From Gp6-AA40 sp963742105 (GTDB lineage Bacteria > Acidobacteriota > Vicinamibacteria > Vicinamibacterales > UBA2999): 64,000 nt of DNA. The position numbers and the translations under genes are program-made. Within the stretch, counting starts at the first letter, position 1, and each line of letters opens with the position of its first letter. The DNA lies in assembly GCA_963742105.1 (NCBI GenBank), contig CAVUKN010000002.1, forward strand, positions 186,001 to 250,000, written 5' to 3'. Positions 52,459 to 61,803 of the stretch are shown in pieces. Under the pieces are notes generated by a model. It was not told where the DNA came from, searched no databases, and worked only from the letters and a program-made list of their open reading frames with translations.

Positions 52459-53202
52459 GTGAAGCTGCTGCGACTGACGTGGCTCGAGATCAAGATTTTC
52501 GTCCGGGAGCCAATGGGCGTGTTCGGCACCGTTGGCATCCCGGTCCTGGTCTTTGTCGTCCTCGGCCGCCTCGCCGGTCCTGCGCTGGCGCGCGCAGCGG
52601 CGCGGCCGGGCGGCGCGATTCCCGCGGCGCTGCCGGTATTCGCTTCGGTGATGATGGCGCTGAGCGCCGTCGGATCGCTCGTCACGATCATCTCAATCTA
52701 CCGCGAAGGGGGCATCCTCAAGCGCCTGCGGGCAACCCCGCTGTCGCCATTCGACATCCTGGCGGCGCAGGTCCTCGTCAAGCTGACGTTCACGGCGCTG
52801 ACGCTGCTGCTGATGCTGTTAGCGGGCCGACGCATCATCCCTCCGGAAGCCCGCGTTCCCTGGATCTCTTACGGCGCGGCGCTGCTCCTGAGCACATGGT
52901 CGACGCTGTCGGTTGGTTTCGTCATCGCCAGCCTGGTGCCGACAGCGCGCTTTGCGCAGCCGATCACGGCGGTGGTGCTCTACCCGATGATTGCGTTATC
53001 AGGGCTGTTCTTTCCGATCGACATCCTGCCGGCGCCGCTGGAATTCGTCGCGCGCGTGCTGCCGCTGACCTATGCCGTGTCGCTGCTCGACGGCGTCTGG
53101 CGCGGCGAGCCGTGGCTCGCGCACGTCAGCGACGTCACCGCGCTGCTTGTCATCTTCGTGGTGTTCACGGCAATTTCGTCGCGGGCGTTCCGGTGGGAAT
53201 AA
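52459..53202 (+). CDS. ABC-2 type permease
   Basis: A 247-residue membrane protein with six transmembrane helices (for example VGIPVLVFVVLGRLAG, VMMALSAVGSLVTIISIYRE, LTFTALTLLLMLLAG, YPMIALSGLFFPIDILP). The segments GGILKRLRATPLSPFDILAA and PLEFVARVLPLTYAVSLLDG are hallmarks of ABC-2 exporters. The GTG start at 52459 lies 7 bp after the ATPase gene stop, so the two form an operon and one transporter. No substrate clue is present. Confidence 0.94.
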   Translation: MKLLRLTWLEIKIFVREPMGVFGTVGIPVLVFVVLGRLAGPALARAAARPGGAIPAALPVFASVMMALSAVGSLVTIISIYREGGILKRLRATPLSPFDILAAQVLVKLTFTALTLLLMLLAGRRIIPPEARVPWISYGAALLLSTWSTLSVGFVIASLVPTARFAQPITAVVLYPMIALSGLFFPIDILPAPLEFVARVLPLTYAVSLLDGVWRGEPWLAHVSDVTALLVIFVVFTAISSRAFRWE

Positions 53203-53346
53203 TCCTCACCGGCGTGTCGAGGTCGTCGATCGATCATTCACATTGGGTTTAGGCGGGCGAGCGTCGCGGTGCCGCATCCCTGGCAGCGGAAGTGTCGGAG
53301 TTGACGCCGTTCTTTCTTGCGGTGAGGCTGTTGGAGGAGGTCACGA

Positions 53347-53610
53347 GTGAAGGCAGTGCTGATTGGGGAGCCATCCGGGGCGACGCTGGACCAGATCATG
53401 GCCGTGTATCCACGGCACAAAGCGGTGGTCGATGAATTCATCGCCGCCGGTCACGTCATCGGCATCGGACCCTTCGCGGATTTCGGCAACATGGCCATCT
53501 TCCGCACGCGCGCCGCGGCCGAGGCGTTCGCCGCTCGCGATCCGTTCATCCTGGAAGGACTGGTCAAGTCATTCGCCATCCGCGACTGGAACGACGGGCT
53601 GCTGACGTAA
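53347..53610 (+). CDS. YciI-like protein
   Basis: An 87-residue protein with the ferredoxin-like YciI fold. It begins with GTG at 53347 and shows HKAVVDEFIAAGHVIGIGPF, GNMAIFRTRAAAEAFAARDP and FILEGLVKSFAIRDWNDGLL, the typical YciI order with the catalytic-type His and the D-P-F motif. GGAGG occurs upstream. YciI proteins may be small lyases, isomerases or accessory units; the function is not established. Confidence 0.88.
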   Translation: MKAVLIGEPSGATLDQIMAVYPRHKAVVDEFIAAGHVIGIGPFADFGNMAIFRTRAAAEAFAARDPFILEGLVKSFAIRDWNDGLLT

Positions 53611-53627
53611 CCCCCTCCCGCCGGTCA

Positions 53628-53960
53628 TCACTGCCCGTCGCGCTCGCGTTCCCGGGTCTCTTCTTCGCTGACTGAGGCCACCCGGAAGAAGTAGCCGGCC
53701 AGCAGCAGCGTGAGCACCAGTACTCCCGCGGCGTGACCGGCAGGCGTCGACAAGGCTGCCGCCCAATCGGCCATCACCAAGCCAAAATGTCCCATCGTCC
53801 TAGCCATCTGGTTATCCGCCGAGCGCGTGTGCTCGAAGCCTGACGTTCCACCAGCCACGCTCGCGTCGCGGGCGTAGAGCCAGTAGACGAGCGCCGCAGC
53901 CACGAGACCACAGGCGAGCACGATTCGCCCGGTTCGCCTCAGCCCGGCGGGTGTCTGCAT
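53628..53960 (-). CDS. Small two-helix membrane protein, unknown function
   Basis: A 110-residue protein from the ATG at 53960 with GAGGAGG upstream. Transmembrane helices are at ~11-29 (RIVLACGLVAAALVYWLY) and ~76-95 (AAGVLVLTLLLAGYFFRV), with a loop between them. It ends in a charged tail (SVSEEETRERERDGQ). I recognise no family. It is divergent from the PH-like gene at 53996, 35 bp away. Confidence 0.65.
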   Translation of the reverse strand: MQTPAGLRRTGRIVLACGLVAAALVYWLYARDASVAGGTSGFEHTRSADNQMARTMGHFGLVMADWAAALSTPAGHAAGVLVLTLLLAGYFFRVASVSEEETRERERDGQ

Positions 53961-53995
53961 CACGCCCTCCTCGGCACCCTTACAATGCTCCACTG

Positions 53996-54313
53996 ATGCC
54001 AATCGAATCGTTTCAGGCGTCGCGCCTCACGCACGGCAATCGGCTGTTCCCGACGGTGATCGAAGTCGGCGAAAAATCGGTGACACGGCGCAAGCGATCA
54101 TGGTTCAGCCGCGACGAGATCAGCGTCAGCATCGCCAAGGTCGCGTCGGTGCACATCAAAACCGGCTTGCTGTGGTCCGAGATACGGATCGAATCGTCCG
54201 GTGGCACCGACGCGATGGTCAGTCACGGCCATAGCAAGAGCGATGCTCTTCGGATCAAGGAGCTCATCGAGCAGCATCAGGAAGTGCTGGCGAGGTCGCG
54301 TGACGAAGGCTGA
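53996..54313 (+). CDS. Bacterial PH-like domain protein
   Basis: A 105-residue cytoplasmic protein from the ATG at 53996. The strand pattern (HGNRLFPTVIEVGEKSVTRR, SIAKVASVHIKTGLLWSEIR, ESSGGTDAMVSHGHSKSDAL) and a final helix RIKELIEQHQEVLARSRDEG match the small bacterial PH domains by eye. The last 37 bp overlap the 3' end of the convergent MFS gene. The role is unknown. Confidence 0.7.
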   Translation: MPIESFQASRLTHGNRLFPTVIEVGEKSVTRRKRSWFSRDEISVSIAKVASVHIKTGLLWSEIRIESSGGTDAMVSHGHSKSDALRIKELIEQHQEVLARSRDEG

Positions 54314-55605
54314 TCGAAGTGGAGGTTCACTCGCGACGTCTCTTTCAATCCGAGCGTGCACAGCCAGGAGATCGCTGACATCGCGGTGATGTAGACGGTG
54401 ATGAGGTGTGAGGTGCCGGTGGCGTCGAACAGCGCCGTCGCAATGGCTGGGGCCACCGCGCCGCCCAGGACCGTTCCCAGCGTGAGACTTACCGACGCCC
54501 CGCTGTAGCGAGTAGCGGTCGGAAAGAGTTCTGAGAACACGGCCGGCTGCGGACCGATGTAGGCGCCCTGAATGATGAGCATGCCGCTGAGCGCCAGTGC
54601 GACGAGCGGAACCGACCCGGTATCGGCGAGCGGAAAAAACAGCACGGACCACACCGTCAGAGCCGCGCAGCCCCACTGCATGATGCGGCGACGGCCGAAG
54701 CGGTCCGACCAATGGGCAAACGCCACGATCGACACGGCGAAGAGCATCGCCGCTGTCAGCAACAGCGCCAGCGTCGTCGTCAACGGCAGCGAGAGCCGCC
54801 GCGTCGCATAGGTCACGAAATAGACGATGACGATGTAGCCGAGGGTGCTGATGCCGATGTAACTGCCGGCGGCCAGCAGGACCGTGGTGGCATCCTGTCG
54901 CAGGACGTCGACGATCGGCAGGCGCCGAGCCGCCTCGGCGCGCAGGACTTCGGCGAACACCGGACTCTCGTCGAGGCCGAGGCGCACCCACAGGCCGACG
55001 ATCACCAGAAATGCGCTGGCCAGGAACGGTACGCGCCACGCCCATTCGGCGAACGCCGTCGGGCTGACCGCGGTGGATGCCACCAGGAACACGAGGTTCG
55101 ACAGGATGATTCCGGCCGGAAGGCCGAGGGCCACGAAGCTGCCGAAGAGCCCGCGCCGTCGACTCGGCGCGTGCTCGACCGCCATGAGCACCGCACCCCC
55201 CCACTCGCCGCCCAGCGCGAAGCCCTGCACGAAGCGGAGGGCGACCAGCAGCGCGGGCGCCCAGACGCCGAGCGTCGCGTAATTGGGCAACAGTCCGATG
55301 CCGAGCGTCGCCAGACCCATCAGCGACAGTGACCACACGAGCATCGACTTCCGTCCGAGCCGATCACCGAAGTGACCCATCGCCACGCCGCCGAGCGGCC
55401 GCGCGATGAACCCGATGGCAAAGGTGGCGAACGCCGCGAGCGTGCCGGCCAGTTCGGACACCTGCGGAAAGAATTGTGGCGCGAAGACTACGGCGGCGGC
55501 CGTGCCGTAGATGAAAAAGTCGTACCACTCGATCGTCGTGCCGATGGCGCCTGCCAGCGCGACGCGTCGGGCCTCGCGAGAAGACGCGCCAACCGTGGGT
55601 GTCAT
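54277..55605 (-). CDS. MFS transporter of the metabolite:H+ symporter (MHS) family
   Basis: A 442-residue protein with 12 predicted transmembrane helices. MHS hallmarks are GTTIEWYDFFIYGTAAAVVF near the start, GHFGDRLGRKSMLVWSLSLM, RFVQGFALGGEWGGAVLMAV and SRRRGLFGSFVALGLPAGII. Known members bring in proline, betaine, citrate, alpha-ketoglutarate or shikimate with protons. No catabolic genes adjoin it, so the substrate cannot be stated. Its 3' end overlaps that of the PH-like gene (54277-54313). Confidence 0.93.
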   Translation of the reverse strand: MTPTVGASSREARRVALAGAIGTTIEWYDFFIYGTAAAVVFAPQFFPQVSELAGTLAAFATFAIGFIARPLGGVAMGHFGDRLGRKSMLVWSLSLMGLATLGIGLLPNYATLGVWAPALLVALRFVQGFALGGEWGGAVLMAVEHAPSRRRGLFGSFVALGLPAGIILSNLVFLVASTAVSPTAFAEWAWRVPFLASAFLVIVGLWVRLGLDESPVFAEVLRAEAARRLPIVDVLRQDATTVLLAAGSYIGISTLGYIVIVYFVTYATRRLSLPLTTTLALLLTAAMLFAVSIVAFAHWSDRFGRRRIMQWGCAALTVWSVLFFPLADTGSVPLVALALSGMLIIQGAYIGPQPAVFSELFPTATRYSGASVSLTLGTVLGGAVAPAIATALFDATGTSHLITVYITAMSAISWLCTLGLKETSRVNLHFDQPSSRDLASTS

Positions 55606-55880
55606 GGCTCCCTATTCTGCTATGGCTGTATACAGCGGGGACCCGATCGCGAAGCGAACACAACCAAGAAAACGAAGATCACGAAGGAACCGGGCTATCC
55701 AGCCTCAGGCGCTCGGCGGTAACGCACGTAATTGCATGCAGCCGCTCGCAAACGGGTGCAACGGCCGCGCTGAGCGCGCGTAATCGTTGCACGGGACCAT
55801 CCGCCGACGTAACATCCGCCCGCCACTCTCTCGTTTAGCAAACGCCAGTCTGTCGTCGACCAAATCTGCAGGAGGCACCA

Positions 55881-58800
55881 ATGAGGCACGCACTCCCCAG
55901 GAGTATGGCGATCTGTCTATGGCTGACGCTGCTCCCTGTCGCAGCGTACGCGCAAGCGTCCATCACCGGGGTCGTGAAAGACAGTTCAGGCGCCGTGCTC
56001 CCGGGCGTCCTCGTCGAAGCATCGAGTCCGGCGCTGATCGAGAAGTCACGATCGACGGTCACGGACTCGTCAGGGCAGTACCAAATCATCCAGCTCGCTC
56101 CGGGCACCTACACGGTGACCTTCGCGCTGCAGGGATTCAACGGCTACCGGCGCGACGGCATCGAATTGAGCGGCTCCTTCGTCGCCAACGTCAATGCCGA
56201 GATGAAAGTCGGTGATGTCGCAGAAACCATCACCGTCACTGGCCAGACGCCGCTCGTGGATGTGCGCACCGCTGCCGTCCAGCAGGTCGTCGGCAAAGAG
56301 GTGGTCGATTCCATTCCCACCGGCCGGCTCGGCATCAACCTGGCCGCGCTGCAGCCCGGGATGATCCTCGGTGCCGGCGGCGGCGTCGGACAGGCCAACA
56401 CCAACTCACTGACGTCGCAGGACGTTGGAGGGACATCCGGCGATACCTTCACCGATCTGGCGATCCATGGCGGAAAGCCAGCCGAACAGCGACAGACGAT
56501 TGGTGGCGTGTCCGCGGCCACCACCATCCGTTTCGGCGAGTCGCTGAGCAGCTCGCCGAGTTTCACGGCGATGCAGGAGATGACCGTCAACACGTCTGGC
56601 GCCGACGCGTCGATGGCTGCCGGTGGAGTGCAAATCAATTACGTTCCGCGTGACGGCGGCAATACCTTCAGAGGGCTGTTCTTCTTCAGCGGCGCCAACG
56701 GTGCCATGCAGGGGACGAATTATTCGAGCGGCACCCGCGACGCCACCGGCGCCTGCACACCTGTGGACAGTCTCTACTGCCGCGGGCTGGTGACGCAGCC
56801 GGGCGCGCTCAAGCAGGTGTACGACGTCAACCCGGGATACGGCGGGCCGCTCGTGCGCGACCGGCTGTGGTTCTTCGCAACCGCGCGCTGGACCAAGGCC
56901 GAGAACTACGTGCCGAACGAGTATCCGAACAGGAACTTCATCGTCGGTCAGACCAATCCAACCTTGCTCAACACGACGACGATGCTGTATTCGCCTGATA
57001 CTGGGAAACCGCTCGGCACCACGCTCGGGGGCGGGGGCTATTTCTGGGAGCAGACACTGCGGCTCTCCTGGCAGGTGAACCAGAAGAACAAGATCGGGAT
57101 CTACTACAACAACAAGAAGCGGGAATACACCAACGGCGTTACCTCGACGGGGCTCGAGTCCCTCGCTACGACGTACTTCTACCCCTTCTCGGACCAGTTG
57201 GTGCAATGGTCTGCGCCGATGACGAATCGCCTGCTCTTCGACGCAGCGTTGTGGCATCACCAGGAGACGTGGGGGAATCGTCGAGCCGACAGCAGCCTGG
57301 TCGATCCGCTTGCGGTGGGTGTGACCGATAGCAATCCGCCCCCCTTCTCGTCCGGCTACGTCCAACTGGTCCAGAACTATCACGGCCGCGTCGGCGCCAC
57401 GGACACGCCGAGTCACAATCCGAACTATCGCGGCAACTTCAATATGACGTACGTGACCGGCGCGCACCAGTTCAAGACCGGCTTCGACTTGAACGGCGCC
57501 ACGCGCTGGGCGAACACCGGGTCGGTGATCCCGTACAGCTTCGTGGTCAGCACGCTCGCCAACAACGGGGTCGGCGCAGGCATCCCGGTTCCAGTCAGCC
57601 TCTCTCTCCGCTCGGACGGCTGCACCGACCCGCTGCTGCGGCAGGTCAACGGCACCATCGTCGGGGGCGACACCACCATGAAAGGGGAATGTCCGACGCC
57701 CACGCTCGGATCGCCGAACGAGGTGAACGAAGGCGGCGCGTTCGTGCAGGACCGGTGGACGGTGGGCCGGTTGACGGCAAGCGCAGGGCTGCGCTTCGAC
57801 TGGTTCTTCTCGGACAACCCGTCGTTCCACCTGGGCCCATCGCTGCTGACACCCTTCCGCAACTACGATGTGCCGGCGTTCAAGACCACTCGCTACAAGG
57901 ACTGGACGCCGAAGTTCGCCGCCGCCTACGACCTGTTCGGCAACGGACGGACCGCGCTCAAGATCAACGCCGGCAAGTACGTGCTCGGTCAAGCACTCCT
58001 GATCGGCGGCCTCGCCAGTCAACCCGGCTACAACGTGCAGTTGACCTCGTCACGCACGTGGACCGACAACAACCGGAACTTCATCCCCGACTGCGACCTG
58101 ACGAACCCGCGTACGCAGGGGCCGACGCAGACCGGCGTGGACAACCAGATCGACACCTGCCTGGCACCCACGGGCGCGAATCTCAATTTCTACGACACCG
58201 CGCTGCGGCCGAACCTCGCGGTGATGGACGATGCCCGCTACGGGTGGGGCAAGCGTCCATACAGCTGGGAATTTGCGGTCGCGGCGCAACACGAAATTGG
58301 CGGCGGCGTCGCGGTCAATGCCGGCGTCTTCTGGCGTCGATTCGGCAACTTCCTGGTTACCGACAACACGTCGGCGACGGTGGACGACTTCACCCAGTAT
58401 TCGATCACCCCTGGCCTGATCCCCGCTACGCCGGCGTCGGCGGGCGGTGAAACGCTGCCGAGCGACATCAACACGGGGAAGTTCTACAACCTGAATCCCG
58501 GAGTCGCCGTCAACAACCTGCAGGGGCTCTCGAAGACGATGTTCCCGGGCAGCAACGTCTACGACCACTGGGCCGGGTTCGATCTCGGGATGAGTGCGCG
58601 GCTGCCACACGGCGTCATCTTCCAGGGCGGCATGAGCACCGGGCACCAGACCACGGATTTCTGCGATGTGCAGGATCCGGCCAAGGCCGGCAAGAACGCC
58701 CTGGTCGAGATGCTCGGCGCCTCGTCGCTGAACTCGTGTCACATGGAGCAGAACTGGCTGACGCAGATCAAGTTCCTCGGCTCCTATACCGTGCCGAAGA

Positions 58801-59186
58801 TCGACGTGCAGCTGGGTGCGTCCTTCCAGAGCATCCCCGGCATCGAGTACGCGGCCTCGTACGCCGCGCCGAACACCGACCTGGCGCGACCTGTTTCCGA
58901 GGGCGGCCTCGGCCGCCTCCCGAGCGGCGGTGCCGCGACGGGCACCACGTCGGTCAACCTGGTTCAGCCGGGGACGTTTTTCGGGCCGCGCTTCAACCAG
59001 ATCGACGCGCGCTTCGGCAAGATCATCCGCGCCGGACACACACGGTCGGTCATCAGCCTCGACTTGTTCAACGTGCTCAACAACGACACGATCAGCAACG
59101 CGAGCGCCACGTACTCCACGTGGCTGGCGCCGGTCGCCGTCGTCGCCCCGCGGCTGATGAAGATATCGCTGACCCTCGATTTCTAG
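55881..59186 (+). CDS. Oar-like TonB-dependent outer-membrane receptor
   Basis: A 1101-residue receptor, the longest complete one here. A signal (MRHALPRSMAICLWLTLLPV) and regulatory-like domain (ITGVVKDSSGAVLPGVLVEA) come first. Plug features follow (VVGKEVVDSIPTGRLGINLA, GGTSGDTFTDLAIHGGKPAE), then a barrel ending in LMKISLTLDF. The plug has a distinctive 'VAIHGGKPAEQRQTIGGV' type box compared with its paralogues. GGAGG is upstream of the ATG at 55881 (aatctgcaGGAGGcacca). A strong hairpin follows the stop. The ligand is unknown. Confidence 0.94.
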   Translation: MRHALPRSMAICLWLTLLPVAAYAQASITGVVKDSSGAVLPGVLVEASSPALIEKSRSTVTDSSGQYQIIQLAPGTYTVTFALQGFNGYRRDGIELSGSFVANVNAEMKVGDVAETITVTGQTPLVDVRTAAVQQVVGKEVVDSIPTGRLGINLAALQPGMILGAGGGVGQANTNSLTSQDVGGTSGDTFTDLAIHGGKPAEQRQTIGGVSAATTIRFGESLSSSPSFTAMQEMTVNTSGADASMAAGGVQINYVPRDGGNTFRGLFFFSGANGAMQGTNYSSGTRDATGACTPVDSLYCRGLVTQPGALKQVYDVNPGYGGPLVRDRLWFFATARWTKAENYVPNEYPNRNFIVGQTNPTLLNTTTMLYSPDTGKPLGTTLGGGGYFWEQTLRLSWQVNQKNKIGIYYNNKKREYTNGVTSTGLESLATTYFYPFSDQLVQWSAPMTNRLLFDAALWHHQETWGNRRADSSLVDPLAVGVTDSNPPPFSSGYVQLVQNYHGRVGATDTPSHNPNYRGNFNMTYVTGAHQFKTGFDLNGATRWANTGSVIPYSFVVSTLANNGVGAGIPVPVSLSLRSDGCTDPLLRQVNGTIVGGDTTMKGECPTPTLGSPNEVNEGGAFVQDRWTVGRLTASAGLRFDWFFSDNPSFHLGPSLLTPFRNYDVPAFKTTRYKDWTPKFAAAYDLFGNGRTALKINAGKYVLGQALLIGGLASQPGYNVQLTSSRTWTDNNRNFIPDCDLTNPRTQGPTQTGVDNQIDTCLAPTGANLNFYDTALRPNLAVMDDARYGWGKRPYSWEFAVAAQHEIGGGVAVNAGVFWRRFGNFLVTDNTSATVDDFTQYSITPGLIPATPASAGGETLPSDINTGKFYNLNPGVAVNNLQGLSKTMFPGSNVYDHWAGFDLGMSARLPHGVIFQGGMSTGHQTTDFCDVQDPAKAGKNALVEMLGASSLNSCHMEQNWLTQIKFLGSYTVPKIDVQLGASFQSIPGIEYAASYAAPNTDLARPVSEGGLGRLPSGGAATGTTSVNLVQPGTFFGPRFNQIDARFGKIIRAGHTRSVISLDLFNVLNNDTISNASATYSTWLAPVAVVAPRLMKISLTLDF

Positions 59187-59187
59187 C

Positions 59188-59229
59188 CCACGAGACGCCT
59201 CGTCCCTCCGGGGGCGGGGCGTCTCGTGG
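59188..59229 (+). terminator. Strong terminator hairpin after the TonB receptor
   Basis: CCACGAGACGCC and GGCGTCTCGTGG form a perfect 12-bp stem with an 18-base loop, starting 2 bp after the TAG at 59184-59186. No T-run follows, so it is a strong RNA hairpin rather than a textbook intrinsic terminator. Confidence 0.7.
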
Positions 59230-59282
59230 CGCGGGATCCGACCGCGCCACTCGAACATCTTCCGCAGGATAATCGCGCGTCG

Positions 59283-60854
59283 ATGCCAAGCGTCCGCGAC
59301 GCCACCATGTCCCTCCTGCGCGAGCTCGGGATGACCACCATCTTCGGGAACCCGGGCTCGACGGAACTACCCCTGTTCAAGGATTTTCCGAGTGATTTCC
59401 GATACGTGCTCGGGCTGCAGGAGTCGATCGTCGTCGGCATCGCCGACGGGTTTGCCCAGGCGACGGGGAACGCGGCGTTCGTCAACCTGCACTCGGCCGC
59501 TGGCGTCGGCCACGCGATGGGCAACATCTTCACCGCCTACCGCAACCGGACGCCGCTGGTCGTCACCGCCGGTCAACAGGCCCGCTCGATTCTGCCGTAT
59601 GAACCGTTCCTGTTCGCCAGCGACGCGACGCGGCTGCCGGAACCGTATGTGAAATGGGCCGTCGAGCCGGCCCGCGGCGAAGACGTCCCGGCGGCGATCG
59701 CTCGCGCCTACTACGTCGCGATGCGCGAACCGCGCGGTCCGACGTTCGTCTCGATCCCGGTTGACGATTGGGAGCGCTCTTGCGAGCCGGCGCGAACGCG
59801 CACCGTCAGCGAGCGACTGCACCCGGATCCCGCGCTGATCGACAGGGTGGGCGATCTGCTCGATCGATCGACACGCCCGGCATTCGTGGTCGGCCCGGGC
59901 GTCGATCGGAATGACGCGTGGGACCAGGTCGTCGCTCTCGCCGAGCGGCACCAGGCGCTGGTCTGGGTGAGCCCGATGTCCTCGCGCTGCAGCTTTCCCG
60001 AGCGGCATCGACTGTTTGCCGGCTTCCTCCCCGCCATCCGCGAACGGATCGTCGCCGCGCTGGACGGCGACGATCTTGTCGTCGCGCTTGGCGCGCCTGT
60101 CTTCACGTATCACATCGAGGGCTTCGGGCCGCACGTACCACCAGGCACGGAGCTGGTCCAGATGATCGACGATCCCGATGTTGCAGCGTGGACCCCACAA
60201 GGGACGGCGATGGCCTGTAACGTGCGGCTGGGGGTGGAGGCGCTGTTGCGTCGCCCGCCACCGCCGGCGCGATCCGCCCCGAACGGCCGGACGGCGCCCC
60301 CGCTCGCGAACGCGGGTGAGCGCATCTCCCTCGCATACCTGATGCAGACGCTCGCCGAGATCCGCCCGCCCGACAGCGTCGTTGTCGAAGAGTCGCCCTC
60401 GAGCCGGGCGACCATGCAGGCCTATCTGCCCGTCGAGCGTCCGCACAGCTTCTTCACCTGCGCGAGCGGAGGGCTGGGGCACAGTCTGCCGGCCGCGGTC
60501 GGCATTGCACTCGCGATCGGAGCGACACGGCGCGTCATCGGCCTGTTCGGCGACGGCTCGTCGATGTACTCGATACAGGCGCTCTGGTCGGCCGCGGAGC
60601 TGAATCTGCCGATCACCATCGTCATTGTGAACAACGGCGGCTACGCGGCGCTGAACGAGTTCCTGTCGCACTTCAAGCTGAAGGAGCCGATCGGCACCCG
60701 GGTGAGCGGCATCGATTTCGTCGGCCTGGCCACATCGCTTGGGTGTGCAGGAGTGCGCGTGGAGCAGCCGCAGCAGCTGGCACAGACGCTGACTGCCGCG
60801 CTGCAATCTCCACGGCCAATCGTCGTGGAAGTCGTCGTCGACACGCGATCGTGA
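59283..60854 (+). CDS. mdlC: ThDP-dependent 2-oxoacid decarboxylase, benzoylformate decarboxylase-like
   Basis: A 523-residue enzyme. Landmarks of benzoylformate decarboxylases are GNPGSTELPLFKDFPSDFRY, LQESIVVGIADG (activating Glu), LHSAAGVGHAMG (catalytic His), RHRLFAGFLPAI (second His position), and the ThDP site GDGSSMYSIQALWSAAELNL followed by VIVNNGGYAALNEF. The reaction would release CO2 from an aromatic 2-oxoacid, benzoylformate in the mandelate pathway. No mandelate dehydrogenase or racemase is nearby, so another oxoacid could be the substrate. The ATG at 59283 is chosen because the conserved sequence starts there; the upstream open frame overlaps the hairpin. Confidence 0.85.
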   Translation: MPSVRDATMSLLRELGMTTIFGNPGSTELPLFKDFPSDFRYVLGLQESIVVGIADGFAQATGNAAFVNLHSAAGVGHAMGNIFTAYRNRTPLVVTAGQQARSILPYEPFLFASDATRLPEPYVKWAVEPARGEDVPAAIARAYYVAMREPRGPTFVSIPVDDWERSCEPARTRTVSERLHPDPALIDRVGDLLDRSTRPAFVVGPGVDRNDAWDQVVALAERHQALVWVSPMSSRCSFPERHRLFAGFLPAIRERIVAALDGDDLVVALGAPVFTYHIEGFGPHVPPGTELVQMIDDPDVAAWTPQGTAMACNVRLGVEALLRRPPPPARSAPNGRTAPPLANAGERISLAYLMQTLAEIRPPDSVVVEESPSSRATMQAYLPVERPHSFFTCASGGLGHSLPAAVGIALAIGATRRVIGLFGDGSSMYSIQALWSAAELNLPITIVIVNNGGYAALNEFLSHFKLKEPIGTRVSGIDFVGLATSLGCAGVRVEQPQQLAQTLTAALQSPRPIVVEVVVDTRS

Positions 60855-60938
60855 TCCACCCGCGGCTTTCACAATTCACGTCGTGGTCGCGTCTGTCATC
60901 GTTCCGTTGTGGCAGGGACAATGAACTAGACTGACCGG

Positions 60939-61649
60939 GTGCAGGCGCTGGCGCTCACCCTCGCTTTGTTCGCGACGATCTTGCCGTATGCCGCGCCGGG
61001 TGAAGCGTCGGCCGTGCGAGTGTCGGGTGCTCCAGTAGTTGCGACGGAACAGGCTGCACAACCGGCCTCGCTTCCGTCTGACATTCCGCTGTTTCCCTTG
61101 CCCGAGGTGGTGCTCTTCCCCGGCGCACGGCGTCCGTTGCTGATCTACGAGCCGCGCTACCGCGAAATGGTGGCCGACGCCCTGAAAGGCAACCGCATCA
61201 TCGGCACGGTGTTGCTGCGGCCCGGATTCGAGGCCAATTACGAGGGACGGCCGCCGATTTACGGCATCGGCTGCGCCGGCATCATCGAGGATTACCAGCA
61301 GCTGCCCGACGGCCGCTATGCAATCCTGCTGCACGGCCTGACAACCTTTCGTGTCGTACGCGAAGATCAGCGCAAGCCGTATCGCCTGGCGCGCGTGGAG
61401 GCGATACCCGAGGTGCTCAAGGACGACGACCGTGCCGCGCTGAGCATGTTGCGCGAGCGGCTCGCACGACTGCTCGACGGCCTGCTGCCGCTCGACGTCA
61501 AGCCGCCGGACCCGTCGCTCGAGGACGACGAATTCGTCAACGTCACGGCGCAAGCCGTCGAGATGCCCGAAGCATCCCGGCAGGAACTCCTCGAGGACAA
61601 CAACGTTCTGGGTCGCGCTCGAGGTCTCGTAGAGCGGCTCTCGAAGTGA
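60939..61649 (+). CDS. Secreted LON substrate-binding-domain protein
   Basis: A 236-residue protein whose residues ~48-230 are the LON N-terminal domain (IPLFPLPEVVLFPGARRPLL, EPRYREMVADALKGNRIIGT, PDGRYAILLHGLTTFRVVRE). It lacks the AAA+ and protease parts of Lon. It starts from GTG at 60939 with a hydrophobic leader (ALALTLALFATILPYAAPGE), which suggests export; most free LON-domain proteins are cytosolic. The function is unknown; binding of unfolded protein is inferred from the domain. Confidence 0.85.
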   Translation: MQALALTLALFATILPYAAPGEASAVRVSGAPVVATEQAAQPASLPSDIPLFPLPEVVLFPGARRPLLIYEPRYREMVADALKGNRIIGTVLLRPGFEANYEGRPPIYGIGCAGIIEDYQQLPDGRYAILLHGLTTFRVVREDQRKPYRLARVEAIPEVLKDDDRAALSMLRERLARLLDGLLPLDVKPPDPSLEDDEFVNVTAQAVEMPEASRQELLEDNNVLGRARGLVERLSK

Positions 61650-61803
61650 CAGCGATTCCTGACGGCTACGTCCAACCTGCCGGCTACCCTCCCCGCCGCG
61701 CCACACACAAATCACATCTACATCACATAACACGATGGACTTCCCGAATCACGCAACCCGACAATGATGGTTCGCCATGTCCCCGGGATATTCCACGGTT
61801 CTG

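Noticed and set aside
56406..58022. A 538-codon minus-strand open frame inside the TonB receptor at 55881
   Set aside because: Antisense shadow with no domain or ribosome binding site.
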